The notes beneath the pieces were generated by a model. It saw nothing but the letters and a program-made list of their open reading frames with translations, searched no databases and was not told the DNA's origin. A stretch of 64,000 nucleotides of DNA from Luzula sylvatica (lineage: Eukaryota; Streptophyta; Magnoliopsida; Poales; Juncaceae), in contig OX326959.1 in the NCBI GenBank assembly GCA_946800325.1, positions 26,667,447-26,731,446 of the forward strand. The letters are read 5' to 3'. Numbering within the stretch: position 1 is the first letter of the stretch; each line of letters starts with the position of its first letter. Made by a program: the position numbers and the translations under genes. Of the stretch, positions 11,554 through 23,364 are shown in pieces.

Positions 11554-11926
11554 TTGAGAGTATCTAGGAGTGACCGTGAAAGAGTTTCACGTTTGGTCGT
11601 CTTGGAAATGATCGATAAACAACAAAATCAGAGTTTTCTCGTCGCCCTCCGTTCGAAAGAAATGATCACTTTGTTCGATCACGAAAATGATAAGTCAATC
11701 TATGACGTAAATGTGAAACAAATTAAACCTAAAGTTGATAATTGTAACTTCTTTTGGCATTGTCGTCTTGGTCACATGAACGAGAAGCGTATTTTTAGGC
11801 TCCACAAAGATGGATTACTAGACTCGTTCAACTTAGATTTGTATGGACAATGCGAGGCTAGTTTGCTCGGCAAGATGACAAAGTCATCATTCTCCAAGGT
11901 AGGAGAAAGGTCGAACTGTTGGGTCC
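11554..11926 (+). pseudogene. Ty1/Copia polyprotein remnant: gag-pre-integrase domain
   Basis: The open frame contains FWHCRLGHMNEKRI, LHKDGLLDSF and LLGKMTKSSF, the gag-pre-integrase block that precedes the integrase of Copia polyproteins, here with the zinc-knuckle histidine/cysteine spacing partly lost (QCEASLLG where CESCLLG is usual). Only about 200 bp separate it from the primer-binding site, so nearly all of gag and protease is deleted. The frame ends at 11952 after running into an unrelated TGTTGGGTCCC sequence. Integrase, reverse transcriptase and RNase H are absent. It is a dead fragment. Confidence 0.85.
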
Positions 11927-12664
11927 CGCAGTTAGAAACGCAACGGAAATAACAAAAAAATATAGTCTGCGGGACTTGACCACAAAGATCCGTGCTAACA
12001 AATCAAACATCGAAGGACAAGTTTGTGTTTATTACCTCAGAATCACGCTTGATTCAATGACGACAAAACTCACGACACTCCGGGATTGATCACGCCTAGC
12101 TCTGCAAGTTCGAAACCTCTACTCGTATCCATCGTGCCTGTCTCGAAGGAGGATCACCGTCTTGTTGGGTATCGATGTCGCTACCGAGTCCCGCGCAGCG
12201 TATTGAGAGACCCGGTCCGATCTGATCCCGAGGACCACGTCGCCGATCCGAAATTACAAATCATAATCTATGTGCAACTACTTATATATAACTATTATAT
12301 ATAAAGAACCATACCACGTGAAATTGATCACAATGAAAGGTTGACGCTTGTAGTTGCTGTCCTTTGCTCCGATCTCGGTAACACGTGCGTTCCACGCCCG
12401 CACGATTCGACATCGTCGATGAAGCGCCGATTTATCGAATACAATCGGATTATTTCTGGTTCGTCTCCAACCTTGCCCTCGATCGATCACCACAAAAGGT
12501 TTCGAATGAAACCTCTCTACTCGTATCCACCTCGAACCTCGTCTTTCGGTTGCACACGAATTCCCCTAAAATCCGTCGCAAGATTGCTCAAAAACTCAAT
12601 CTCTAATGGAGTTTCTTTCTCTCTTTTCTTTCTTGTCTCACAAGAATTTTAGATCTCAACCAGT

Positions 12665-12678
12665 CGAGCGAGCGAGCG

Positions 12679-12757
<79 letters not shown>
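12665..12757. repeat. (GAGC)n then (GA)n microsatellite
   Basis: A short GAGC run passes directly into about 37 GA units. Confidence 0.97.
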
Positions 12758-12763
<6 letters not shown>

Positions 12764-13370
12764 ATGATCTTATAATCAAGGCACCATTAATAGATGATTA
12801 ATGAGTATCTTAAAAAAAAAACTGTCAACTCAGAATTTGGACTACAATCCGTCATGACGCACCATAATCCGTCACGATGGACGTATCACATTTACTGAGA
12901 TAGCCATTACTTCTCTGCTTTGTCATGACGTACCAACTTGTCCGTCATGACGGACCAGTCCTCACGACGCTATACTCATAGAATGGCTGAAGCATAAATA
13001 CTCTTCGGTCCGTCATGTCGGACCAACCAGCCCGTCACAACGGACTGTGTATTTTTCTGTCAACTCTGCATAATCTTATTACGCATCCAATCGTTTCGAT
13101 GAATGCGTACGTTCATCTATCCTCATGTGTACAATCTACTAGTTGATATATAACTGTATTTCATTCACGTCTTGTACTAGCAACGCGGCGATCGACTCGA
13201 ATCTTCACGTTATCCCTTTCTTCTCCCTCTCTTTCTCTCTCGGCTTGCCCTAGCCACACCCGCAACCCTTACGGGGTTCACAAAGCCATGCCCGAGTCTC
13301 ATTCGGGGGCTATGAGTACTTAACCCGAGTCCTACTCGGTGGTGGCTACAAAACCCTGAACCGAAACCCT

Positions 13371-13440
13371 TTTGTGTGTGTGTGTGTGCGCGCGTGCGTG
13401 CGTGTGTGTGTGTGCATGTGTGTGTGCGTGCGCGCGCGCT
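13371..13440. repeat. (GT)n/(GC)n alternating purine-pyrimidine tract
   Basis: About 70 bp of alternating TG and CG dinucleotides, a sequence class able to adopt Z-DNA. Confidence 0.9.
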
Positions 13441-13568
13441 TGGTGGCTAGGTGTTGGGGCACACTAGCACTAGCCACCACATAGGGAGGGAATGCCCTTT
13501 TACATATGAGGGAGAGAGTCTCACTCGGAGGTTCAATTTATATTGTTCCAATGACCAATTGTCTAATA

Positions 13569-15917
13569 CTAGCTTTACCCCGCGCAAATTGCGCGGGATT
13601 GCCTATGTATTTGGATTTGTCGCAGTTTGATGACATGTTATTTGTGTATGTTTGTATAGTCATTTTAATATTTCTTATCATCTGTGATTGTCACGATGTG
13701 TATTTTGGTTCATTAATTGTTTTTAAATGTGTTTCATATTGCATACTTTGTTAATGGAAAGTGTGATGTTAATTCACTGTCAAGTAGTTACTCTAGTATG
13801 CCCTTGAATTTAGTATATGAACCAAACCCAATAAGAAACAACCAATTTGCTAAATATACATGCGTGTATAGAACTGTCATGCGATAAACAATCAATCGTT
13901 TGCTTACCGAGGAGAAAATTTTACATGAAGAAAATTGGGACAGGAAAGAAAAAAAAGATGATGCTAATATTTGAAGTAACAAAATGCAAAAATAAACAAC
14001 AAAAGCAAGTAGATAAAAAAACATTAAATATCAAAAAAGCAATACAAATTCACCAGATGTAAGGGAATATAATTTTTTGGTATTGAAATACAAATTCAGC
14101 AGAAAAAAGCAATACAAATTCAGCAGTTGATGATATGTAATCACGTTCTGTTAATAAAAAAAAAAAATCTTCTTTTTTTCTTCTCAACCGGCATCCAAAT
14201 TTGATATATACTAATCAAAACAAATAATAATAAGCAAAATGTTAAAAATCAAGATAAAAGTGAAATTAAGATTATACTAATCAATAGACATCATTAGCAG
14301 CTCCACTTGTATCGGCATATTCGCGCCATTGTGCGAGACATAATGATCTAAATATTGCAACATCAATTTGTTTAAACATTAGAGAAATAAGAGCTTCATT
14401 GAATAAAGAAGTGTAACTTTTGCATGTAAGTCCCAGAAAATTCTGTAAATATCGAAAGTACGTACGTTGTTGGTAAGGTAGTAAGGACATCACGAATTCG
14501 AGGTTTGTAAAGCTTGGTGGTTTTACCAACTGCACCCAATTCAAGCATCACAACTTATCAACAATTTCAGGATCGTTTTTCCTTGATTTACCTGCAAAAT
14601 CACATATCCTCGAACTGAAATTGGTTAAATTAAATCATGAATTGAAGATATTCCTCCACCTATCAATATTAGCATAGTTAATGGTATTGAACACATACCT
14701 CGACTATCTTCATCAAATCAAATTCAAAATTCAGCAAGTGTCTGTTCAATTCGATGCAGTTTCGTCAATTTATTTGCCTCCTCTGTCTTCCTCTCGTCAA
14801 CTTGAATAAGAACAAATGCAAGATCTCTGGTGACTTCAGTGAGATATGCCTCTCGTTAAAATCTGCGACATCTCTGAACTTGAACAAAATAATGTAAAAT
14901 TCATCATACACAAAACTAATAAGTATCTTTTGCCAATATCGCAAAAGGTCGTGATAAAAATAAATCAATTAATAATTGAAATTGCAGAAATTCACAAAAG
15001 AAAGTACATGAAAGAAACACTTTGACCAGATCTGAAGCACTCTCTAGGGTTTGCAAATGAAGCTCCCTAATTGGAAAATCGTGATGTGGATGCTCGGCCT
15101 TGTGCGCCAGGAAAATCGGCCGCTATCGCCTGCTAGGGTTTCTCATGAGTCGAGCCGTTTTTTCAGGAAAAAGGTCAAATGGCACAATTTCATGAGCTCA
15201 AACATCGGGAAAAGAGTTTACCTGTACGAAATTTTCAGAATACATCAGAATATCGACGAAATCATTGCAATTCATCACTGACAGAAGAAGAACAGCCCAA
15301 CAAATTAGCAAAAAAAAAGTCGAAAGCTTCGTTCTTTACGAAAATTAACAAATTGGATCAAGAACGATGAACACACCTTAATCTTGAGGAGAACAATCGA
15401 ACCGACCCGTCGTCGCCCGAGCAAACGACTCCACAATCGCCCCAGTCGCTGCTTGCTTCTTGCCATGGCCTTTTTGGTCGCTTGAGAAGATGAATCAGAG
15501 CTACTCCGGTTGTCGCTCGAAGAAAAAAGGCTGGACAACCTCCACCGTCTTCTCTTCCCTCTTTCTTCACCATCAAACAGACGAAACGGCGTTCCTCTAG
15601 GGCCTTACGAACCCGGAGCCAGTTTTAGACAACAGCCCAATCCAAGAAAAGGCGCAGGACCGCCTTCTCCTTCGCAGCTCGTCGCCCTCTGAAACCCTAG
15701 AAATCGCCTTGGCCTCGCGGGTTTGACGTTTGGGTGTTCTTCTGAGAGAATGAGAGCAAGAAGCGAGAGCGGGAGGAAGGGATTATATTCAGAGAGCTAC
15801 AGTAACTACGACTACAGTAACTTCGACGTGGAAGCGGGATTTTACGGCCCAATGTTACCGATTAGAACTATTAATAATAATAATATCCACTAATGACCTC
15901 TTCACGAAAGGGGGTGT
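13569..15917 (-). mobile_element. Candidate non-autonomous Helitron (3' end firm, 5' end tentative)
   Basis: Reading the minus strand, the left edge ends in the perfect hairpin CCCGCGCAAATTGCGCGGG (13579-13597) followed by GTAAAGCTAG and a host T, the canonical Helitron 3' terminus. The same terminus occurs at 37344. A possible 5' end, A|TCTTTTATAACACCCCC, reads from about 15917 and would fit insertion between A and T, but this is not proven. Inside is what looks like a captured transcription unit on the minus strand: AAACCCTAG-type leader DNA near 15690, a basic frame ending LLGRRRVGSIVLLKIK before a GTGTGT donor (about 15381), and further exon-like frames at 14765-14968 and 14281-14544 that I do not recognise. 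No Rep/helicase was seen. Confidence 0.6.
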
Positions 15918-16039
15918 TATAAAAGATGAGAAAAATACATGAGACGAGCAGTGGTTGCGACAATGAAGAATTACGAGTATTCAAATCAATGGGACGAGTA
16001 AAACCCTAACTTACCAGCGATTTGGGTAATACATAAAAA

Positions 16040-16467
16040 ATATTATTTTCGGGTTCCGGTCGGGAACGAGAATAGTACTATCCGCCCCGCGGATAACTCA
16101 AACTCGTATCCGAAAAATACTCGATAATTTGAATATTTTACATGTTTTATGACTTAATTATTTGTAATATTTTGATTTTTAATGTATTTATACATTTTTA
16201 ATGTATTGTGTATTTTAAATTATAGGTGATTTTATGTATTTGTAAAAAAACTGTTCATATTTTTTCAGATTTTAATGTATTTGTTTTAGTATTTTCGAGT
16301 AACGAGTAATATCCGCGGATACAAATTTATTCACGGGTGCAGGTACAGAAGAAATATTTTACCCGTGAGATTTCGAGTTTGGGTATTAATAATATCCGAA
16401 ATTTCAAATACGGATATAGGGAAAATTACTCGTACCCGCCCCGCTCCGCCCTGTTTGACATCCATAA
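16040..16467. mobile_element. Degenerate TACCCG-type hAT-like element
   Basis: Clusters of CGGGT, CCGCGGATA, TACCCG and GGATATTACTCG, with the right end TTTGACATCC, match the family at 22431-22916 and 40886-42122. The left end may be AAATCAATGGGACGAGTAAAA near 15980, but it is too diverged to fix. Confidence 0.55.
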
Positions 16468-17418
16468 GTAGGCGGTTAGAAATCATGGGCCTGAATAAAT
16501 GGCGATAATATGGTCTGTATCTTAATTATGTAAATAGAAATAGACTTGGGCTTGGATGTAATAGTCCAATAGTGTTTGGGTTTTAGTATATACATATGGA
16601 TTGATCCAACGGTTAATATTAATCTGACCCTTGGATAATCAATGGTTTGGATAAATAGAGGGTATTGTAACAGTTAATTAATTAATCCAATCTCTTCTTA
16701 ATTTCAACTAATCTCACACTAATCTTTACACCACTTGTGAACTCTAATTTCATCAACAATACAAACATTTCGTTTTAACTGATCGGGGAAACTATGAAGG
16801 CCCAACCCAACGAAATTTCCTTAGCCCACAAACTTTCGAATAGAAAAACAGGAGTGATAATGGATTTATGTTTTATCCTTTCTTAGACCTTCGAAATAAC
16901 CTTCGAAATAAAAAACATTCTTGTTCTTGCAGGTGCGAGCAACAATGGATGAAACCGCGCAAGGCTAAAAAGGGGTGTAGTTCGATTGGATCGGATTGGT
17001 TTGGATTGGATGCGACGAAGTGCAAGCCGGCTGCAGAGGGCGGGCTTATTGGGTGGTGTTGGTCCTATTGTTGTGATTGTTGTGCTGGTTACTGGTTACT
17101 GGTGAGAAGTAAATGCAATTACTCTGGTGTCCCCAATTAATGCGTGGATTGGACCAGTCAGTCAGACTCGTCGGAGAGAGAGAGTGAGAAAGAGAGAGAG
17201 AGAAAGAGAATGGGTTCCTCTCTTATACCATTACCAGCACAACTGCAATCACAACTCGTTTTTAGTGCGCGTAGTACTTTCAACTTGATCCAACCAACCC
17301 TTACCCACAAATATTAATTCATTCAGTACATTGTCTTTTTCTTCCCTTGATAAATAAGGATTAGGGAAAGAGAAGAAGAAGAAGAAGAAGAAAAAGAAGA
17401 GGAGGAGAAAAAAGAAGA
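16468..17418. other. Intergenic and GDSL gene promoter/leader
   Basis: No recognisable gene; a 90-codon frame at 16868-17140 has no domain. The stretch ends with a GA-rich run near 17176-17208 and a purine-rich (GAA)n leader (about 17371-17417) directly before the esterase ATG. Confidence 0.5.
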
Positions 17419-18823
17419 ATGGTGGGACCAGTTAGGCCAAAAATCGTGCTCTTCGGGTCTTCCATTGTGCAGTACAGCTTCAGTAATGGTGGATGGGGTG
17501 CCATTCTTACTGACATCTATGCTCGCAAGGTTTACCTTCTTTATATGATTTTCCTTTTTTAGAGCCATAATTCGATCAGGTGTGGAACAAAGATAAACCC
17601 TTCTCCAGTAATTTCTTACCCCAAAATGGATCGAAACATGGGGGTGATGAGTGAACTCTGATCCTCGTTCAGTCAAAAAGGATTCCTTTTACTAGTCTTG
17701 GAAATATTAAATAGGCGATTCCTTTTATGGGTCCTGCATACCTGTTTACACAAAAATAATCGTGCAAGACCCATTTCACTTCCTGATTTAATGTAAACAC
17801 TTATATTTCCTGACAATCGCAATGTTAATTTTTTTTTGGGGGGGGGGGTTTAAGGCTGATGTAGTGTTGCGAGGATACTTAGGGTGGAATTCGACGCGAG
17901 CCCTTGAAGTCATTGACAAAATCTTTCCCAAAGTAAGCTCATTTTCATTTTTCAATCGTGTGCGTACTTTTTTTAACGAAAATGTGCGATTTTTATCATA
18001 GGACGCGGAGGAGCAGCCTTCTCTGGTAATAGTATATTTTGGCGGGAATGACTGCATAGCAAAACACCCGTCCGGCCTTGGCCCTCATGTTCCTCTTCCT
18101 GAATACATCGAAAATATGAAACAAATTGCTCTTCATCTCAAGGTTCTACTCTCTCTCCTCTCTCTCTCTATCTCTCATTTATCTCTTCGTTCTTTTCTTA
18201 ATTTGTTGATTATACTTTCATTTGCAGAGTTTGTCCGAAAATACGCGATTAATTTTCCTTAGCTGCCCTCCGCTCAACGAGGAGATGCTCCTCAAATGTG
18301 CAAGGTAATCTTTTTTTCTTTTTTCTTTTAATTTTAAAGATTTATCGACTTAATTATTTTTGTCTTTGTGTTAATAGTTCTGTACTGAGCGATATAGTAA
18401 GGACCAACGAGAACTGTAAGTTGTATTCCGACGCGTTAATAGAACTCTGCAACGAAATGAATATTAAAGTGGTTGACGTGTACAACGCAATACGGAACCA
18501 TGACGACTGGGCCACTACTTGCTTTACGTATGCATTAGTTTCATTTCTTTCTTTGTTTTAAACGCCAAATTAATACGAATATTTGATGAAATAATTATTT
18601 TGTTTGTAGGGATGGAATCCATTTTACAGAGGAAGGGAGCAAGATAGTGTTGGGGGAGATAATCAAGGTGACGAAGGAAGCAGAGTGGGAGCCGTCGTTG
18701 TACTGGAAATCGATGCCGACTGAGTTTGCGGAGGACTCTACTTGCGATCTCGTTTTGGCGGACGGTGTATCCACCATTAATGCGTCTGATTGGACTTTCC
18801 ACCGCAAGATTCAGTGGGAGTAA
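17419..18823 (+). CDS. GDSL/SGNH-hydrolase esterase (IAH1-like), 256 aa in six exons
   Basis: SGNH-hydrolase related to the isoamyl-acetate-hydrolysing esterase family and to Arabidopsis At5g45920-type GDSL proteins; the physiological ester substrate is unknown. Exons: 17419-17529, 17855-17932, 18002-18142, 18228-18304, 18378-18527, 18610-18823. All introns are GT-AG and phases fit to the TAA. Block I is FGSS (nucleophile about Ser15; the usual GDS Asp is Ser), block II the Gly of RGYLGWNS (Gly44), block III GGND (Asn79) and block V DGIH (Asp187, His190), so the Ser/Gly/Asn/His set is complete. There is no signal peptide, so it is probably cytosolic, unlike the secreted plant GDSL lipases. 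The conserved tail KSMPTEF is present. Oddity: intron 1 has an 11-G run 6 bp before its 3' splice site. PDX1 follows on the same strand 0.7 kb downstream, with no evident functional link. Confidence 0.94.
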
Positions 18824-19533
18824 TTAAATCCTTTTTCTGTATTCTCTGTATCATTTGTTTCGAATCTATTTTTGTTGCGATTGTTCTGAATTGTTTCGAG
18901 TGTGTGTGTTTGTAAAATGGGTACGAGTCAGGTTTATGTGAGAGACCAATAAAATTATTGAATGAATTTGAATGTTATGCTATTTGTTGGATAAAACATA
19001 TTGTACTTAGCTTAAATGCAAGTGTGAAGTTTTAGAAGTCATCGTGGCTCTGTCCCTGGCTGTAATTAATGGATTTTAACCATTGGCCTGCAAATTTTGA
19101 AGGGCCACAGTCACAGACAGTATCTCCATGATAACGAGCCTTGCTAATATTTTTGTGGCACGGGGGAATAGAATGGATAAAAACCATTCATTTCACTGTA
19201 ATTATACAAGGATAGAAAAATACACGTATGCAACTTAGAAAAGGGAAAAATTAGGGCCGGCCGAGCCAGGATATCATCGCCGCCGCCTATTCCTCTCCTC
19301 TCATTTCACTCCAATTGCACTCATCCATACCCTCAGAATAAATACATCCTCCTTGTTTATTATATTCATTCTCTTCTGATACAAAACCCCCAGTAGATTC
19401 GATTGACCCAATCCTCTCAGTGCCCATATCTTCTATTTATTTTCCCAAGCAATCCATCAAGTACCCATTTCCATTATCGGGAAATCAGAGTCTAGTGGAG
19501 TGGAGCGAAGTGAAAGCGGGCTAAACAAAGAAA
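18824..19533. other. Intergenic: esterase 3' end and PDX1 promoter/leader
   Basis: AATAAAATTATTG near 18950 is a plausible polyadenylation signal for the esterase. The right half is a CT-rich PDX1 promoter and leader, with CAGAATAAATAC near 19335 as a weak TATA-like word. No other gene is seen. Confidence 0.5.
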
Positions 19534-20472
19534 ATGGAGGACGGCAGTGTGGTGGCGGTGTACGGCAACGGCGCGGCCCTTTCCGAGCCGTCGAAGAAAT
19601 CGGCAACCTTCTCGGTAAAGGTGGGTCTTGCCCAGATGTTGCGTGGTGGCGTGATAATGGACGTGGTGAATCCTGAGCAGGCACGCATTGCTGAGGAGGC
19701 GGGTGCTTGTGCGGTGATGGCTCTGGAGCGCGTGCCGGCCGATATCCGTGCACAGGGCGGCGTTGCCCGCATGAGCGACCCTGGCATGATTCGTGACATC
19801 AAGCGTGCGGTCACCATTCCGGTGATGGCCAAGGCACGCATAGGCCATTTCGTGGAGGCGCAAGTTCTGGAGGCGATTGGTGTGGATTACGTGGACGAGA
19901 GCGAGGTTCTCACCCTAGCAGACGAGGAGCACCACATAAACAAGCACAATTTCAAGGTGCCGTTCGTGTGTGGCTGCCGCAACTTGGGCGAGGCACTACG
20001 GCGCATCCGTGAAGGTGCTGCTATGATCCGTACCAAGGGGGAGGCTGGCACCGGCAACGTGGTGGAGGCGGTGCGCCATGTGCGGTCAGTGAACGGGGCC
20101 ATTCGCGAGCTGCGTAACATGGACGATGACGAGGTGTTCACGTTTGCCAAGAAGATCGCAGCGCCGTACGACCTGGTGATGCAGACGAAGCAGCTCGGCC
20201 GCTTGCCGGTGGTGCAGTTTGCAGCTGGTGGAGTTGCAACCCCCGCAGACGCAGCCCTCATGATGCAGCTCGGTTGTGATGGCGTGTTTGTCGGATCTGG
20301 AATATTCAAGAGTGGAGATCCTGCGCTTAGGGCGAGAGCAATTGTGCAGGCTGTGACCCATTACCGCGATCCGGAGATACTGGCTGAGGTCAGCACCGGG
20401 CTCGGGGAGGCCATGGTTGGAATCAACCTGAATGATTCCAAGGTTGAGAGGTTTGCGGCTCGCTCCGAGTAG
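19534..20472 (+). CDS. Pyridoxal 5'-phosphate synthase subunit PDX1 (PdxS/SNZ family), 312 aa, intronless
   Basis: Synthase subunit of the deoxyxylulose-5-phosphate-independent vitamin B6 pathway. It builds PLP from ribose 5-phosphate, glyceraldehyde 3-phosphate and ammonia supplied by the glutaminase PDX2, and works in the cytosol as a dodecamer. The single exon starts [13 protein letters not shown]. Motifs in order: [19 protein letters not shown] with the active-site Asp43, [10 protein letters not shown] with the Schiff-base Lys100, [12 protein letters not shown] with the second catalytic Lys168, and the phosphate-binding [13 protein letters not shown] and [17 protein letters not shown]. 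Length and ends match plant PDX1.1/PDX1.3-type active paralogs, and both catalytic lysines are kept, unlike the inactive PDX1.2 type. The intronless structure is normal for this family. GC is clearly above the surroundings. No frame damage is seen. Confidence 0.98.
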   Translation: MEDGSVVAVYGNGAALSEPSKKSATFSVKVGLAQMLRGGVIMDVVNPEQARIAEEAGACAVMALERVPADIRAQGGVARMSDPGMIRDIKRAVTIPVMAKARIGHFVEAQVLEAIGVDYVDESEVLTLADEEHHINKHNFKVPFVCGCRNLGEALRRIREGAAMIRTKGEAGTGNVVEAVRHVRSVNGAIRELRNMDDDEVFTFAKKIAAPYDLVMQTKQLGRLPVVQFAAGGVATPADAALMMQLGCDGVFVGSGIFKSGDPALRARAIVQAVTHYRDPEILAEVSTGLGEAMVGINLNDSKVERFAARSE

Positions 20473-21515
20473 GCTGTCACCTCCTGATTCTCCGTCCCTG
20501 CTTCGTTTTCATCATAATTAGTCGTAGCTTGTGTCGTAATAATATCATCTGGATTAGTCTCCTCTACTATGTCTGTACTGGTTCCGTGGCGAACTATATT
20601 GTCGAAAAGACTTGAATTGTCTTCTTAATCCGTTCTGTTATTGTTCAGATGCTTTGTTCTCAAACGAATTACTATAAAACATAATTTGCATGGTTGTGAT
20701 AGCTCGAATCCGACTCGGCAACTGGAACTGATCGGATTTGGATTTGGCCAACGCGGATCAATACGTTGGATTTTTGATAAAAAAAAAATTATTGTAAAAT
20801 AAACAAAAAATTGAAAATTTTACGGACATTATAAAAAAAACAAATTCAATTAATACAAGAATACAAACCCAAATCAGTACCTAAAAATATAACAATACAT
20901 TCACCAGCAATAAAAAATAAAAGGAAAAACTTATTAGTATTGTAGAAAAAAAATATTCATTGAATCAAAGAGTGAAACGGTTTTGATGTTGCTGATTAGA
21001 GTACATGGGTCATAATAATTTTGTTCATTGTTTATTCTTGGATATGAACTCATGTCCATTTTCGCAAAACTAGGTACAATATGTAATACCAAAATTATAA
21101 CTAGTTGGATTAGAAATACCACTTACCCTGCACCGTCATAAAAATGTGATGCATGGGAATTTCTGCCACTATCGATCTTCCACAATTCAGATGGAAATGT
21201 TGAACATACCCTCACCTTAAAAATTAAAACGTCAATTCATGATTTAACATCTTAATTGTATGTTCAATCGATCATAAATTAAGATAATTAATCATAAATT
21301 AAGATGTTAAATCATATTTTTATGTGTTAATTTTGAAGTTGTTAAATAATATCCACGTAATCAAAGATGTGAGGGAAGAGTAGTAGGAGGTGTACATCAC
21401 TATTCAATTAAGATACCACTTGTTTCTTGATGTTTTAACATACAAATTTATACTTATATATAATTATATATAAAATAAACAAAATTCTTGATCATACATG
21501 AGGCCACAACACCTC
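20473..21515. other. Intergenic, AT-rich
   Basis: PDX1 3' UTR (to roughly 20690), then AT-rich DNA without a gene. A short inverted motif AATTAAGAT / AATCATAAATTAAGAT repeats near 21250-21310. Confidence 0.45.
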
Positions 21516-21895
21516 TTTGATATATTTACATTTTGGTCTTTTTTTTATTTATTTACATTTTGATCCTTTTTTATTTACATTTTGGTTCTTTTTCTTATTT
21601 TACATTTTGGTCCTTTTTTTGTTTATTTACATTTTGGTCCTTTTTAACATTTTGATCTTTTTTCCCTATTTTATATTTTGGTCCTTTTTTATATTTTTAT
21701 ATATTTTTTATATTTTGGTCCTTTTTTACATTTTGATCATTTTTTCTTATTTTCCATTTTTTTTTTATTTTCTCATTGGGCAGGGTTATGTATGCAATTT
21801 CGTAAGTTCAATTTTTTTTTTGTAATTTTCCTTTTTACATTTTGGTCCTTTTTTTGCTTTTCAATTTTTTTTGTATTTGCTCATTTTGCACGGGT
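21516..21895. repeat. Array of TTTACATTTTGGTCCTTTTT words
   Basis: About ten copies of ACATTTTGGTCC spaced by T-rich runs of varying length. This is the reverse complement of the GGACCAAAATGT words that fill the Helitron at 37344-39412, so it is probably a relic of a related element on the other strand. The long F/L/I-rich frames here are by-products. Confidence 0.75.
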
Positions 21896-22430
21896 ATATA
21901 TGAAATTTTGTAACCTCAAATTTATGCGAGTTTTTTTGTCATTTACCCGTTGTATCCATCTCGACACATTGTGATCATTTAATAAACCGTAACTATAATG
22001 CATCTATTGACATCAAATATATTTGCGAATATGTCCTGATTATATTAATCGATTTTAAAATCACCTGAATAAATGTTATTTATACAAATTATATCAGAAA
22101 ATAATATCCGTGATAGATTAATTTCACGAATCTTATGCATCTATTGACATCATGATATTTGCAAATATGTCATGATTAGATTAATTTAGTTCAAACGCAC
22201 GCGCGTTAATTCGCACACGAGTTAATTTTATTTAAATAATTATATAAAAAACATGTAAAAAAAATAGATATGTTTATATCATTTTGACCAATCTTAAAAA
22301 CTCACAATCTAATTTATTTTCCACTAAAAATTTTGCCAATAAAAATTTATATCATTTTGACCAATCTTAAAAACTCACAATCTAATTTATTTTCCACGTT
22401 TACTGTAGTTTACGTACATACACCCACACG
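21896..22430. repeat. AT-rich DNA with two short local duplications
   Basis: A 52-bp stretch beginning TTTATATCATTTTGACCAAT is present identically at 22273-22324 and 22346-22397, offset by 73 bp. A second, diverged pair beginning ATGCATCTATTGACATCA lies at about 21997-22053 and 22134-22190. No gene. Confidence 0.85.
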
Positions 22431-22916
22431 TAGAGATGTCAACGGAGCAGGTCGGGTTCGGGTGAGTCTCTCCCATACCCGAACCAAAAATACCCGCGAA
22501 TAAAAAATCATACCCAAACCTGTTACCCGAAAATCATCAATAAAAAATAAAAAAAATAAAAAAATCATTATACAAATTGTCAAATACGTAAAATCACCAA
22601 CAATTTTAAATACATAAACACAACCAACTTGTACAAAATATATTAAAAATCCAAATATTACAAATAATTAATCCGTAAAACATCCAAAATTTTCATATCA
22701 TTGGATATTTTTCGGGTATTTCTTGACTGTTTCTCGGGTTTGGGTTCAGATATTTTTTCGGGTTCGGGTGTACCCGCGGGTAAAAAATTATCCCCGAATC
22801 CAGAGCGGGTATTTTTTCCGCTTAAAATCGACCCGCGGGTATTTTTTCGGGTATTACCGTCCCGTTCGGATCGGGTACCTGCGGGTTCGGATTTTACCCG
22901 ACCCATTGACATCCTA
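22431..22916. mobile_element. Non-autonomous hAT-like element, TACCCG family
   Basis: Termini TAGAGATGTCAACGG and CCATTGACATCCTA are inverted, flanked by CCCACACG (22423-22430) and TCCACACG (22917-22924), an 8-bp duplication with one change. Subterminal DNA is packed with CGGGTA/TACCCG. It has no transposase. Confidence 0.82.
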
Positions 22917-23364
22917 TCCACACGTGCGGCGCACACACCCACATCGATAGGGGCAGATAAAATTTATTATTATTCTGAAATTTATTATTTCAAATATATA
23001 ACGGTCATGTAAAAGATATATGGTTACTAAAAAAAAACTCACCCATCTAAAATATATATAGACATCGTAGTTAAAAATATTTATTATACATTTAAAAATA
23101 TATCCCGACACATTTAAAAATGTATATCATACATTTAAAAAATATATATCAAATCATCAAAAAAAATGTATATGTTAGAAGGTATGAACCAAACATGTAC
23201 TTCAAAACTTTATATCACACAATTAAAAATATATTTCATACATTTAGAAAAATATATTTCCAAACAGGTAACCGAAACATATATTGTCTTTCATAAATGT
23301 ATATTCAAGTTAAAAATGGCTACATTAGAAAAAAAGAAATAGTGGATTTGCCACGGAAAACGGT
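22917..23364. other. AT-rich intergenic DNA
   Basis: Contains repeated words of the type ACATTTAAAAATATAT (about 23085-23260). No gene or element edges identified. Confidence 0.4.

Larger units (their letters stand above)
11920..13560. mobile_element. LTR-like insertion beginning TGTTGGG, with microsatellites and GTCCGTCATGACGGAC palindromes
   Basis: TGTTGGGTCCCGCAG abruptly ends Copia homology, as an LTR start would. The interior has TCG-rich unique DNA, a GA microsatellite, palindromes of the type GTCCGTCATGACGGAC (12940-12955, with diverged copies at about 12848, 12870, 13008 and 13032), a (GT/GC)n tract and CCCGAGTC(C/T) repeats. The matching right terminus and a target duplication were not found, so this may be a solo or truncated LTR. 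The small frames in it carry no domains. Confidence 0.4.

Noticed and set aside
19492..20361. Several 90-140 codon minus-strand frames over PDX1
   Set aside because: Shadows of the GC-richer PDX1 gene.
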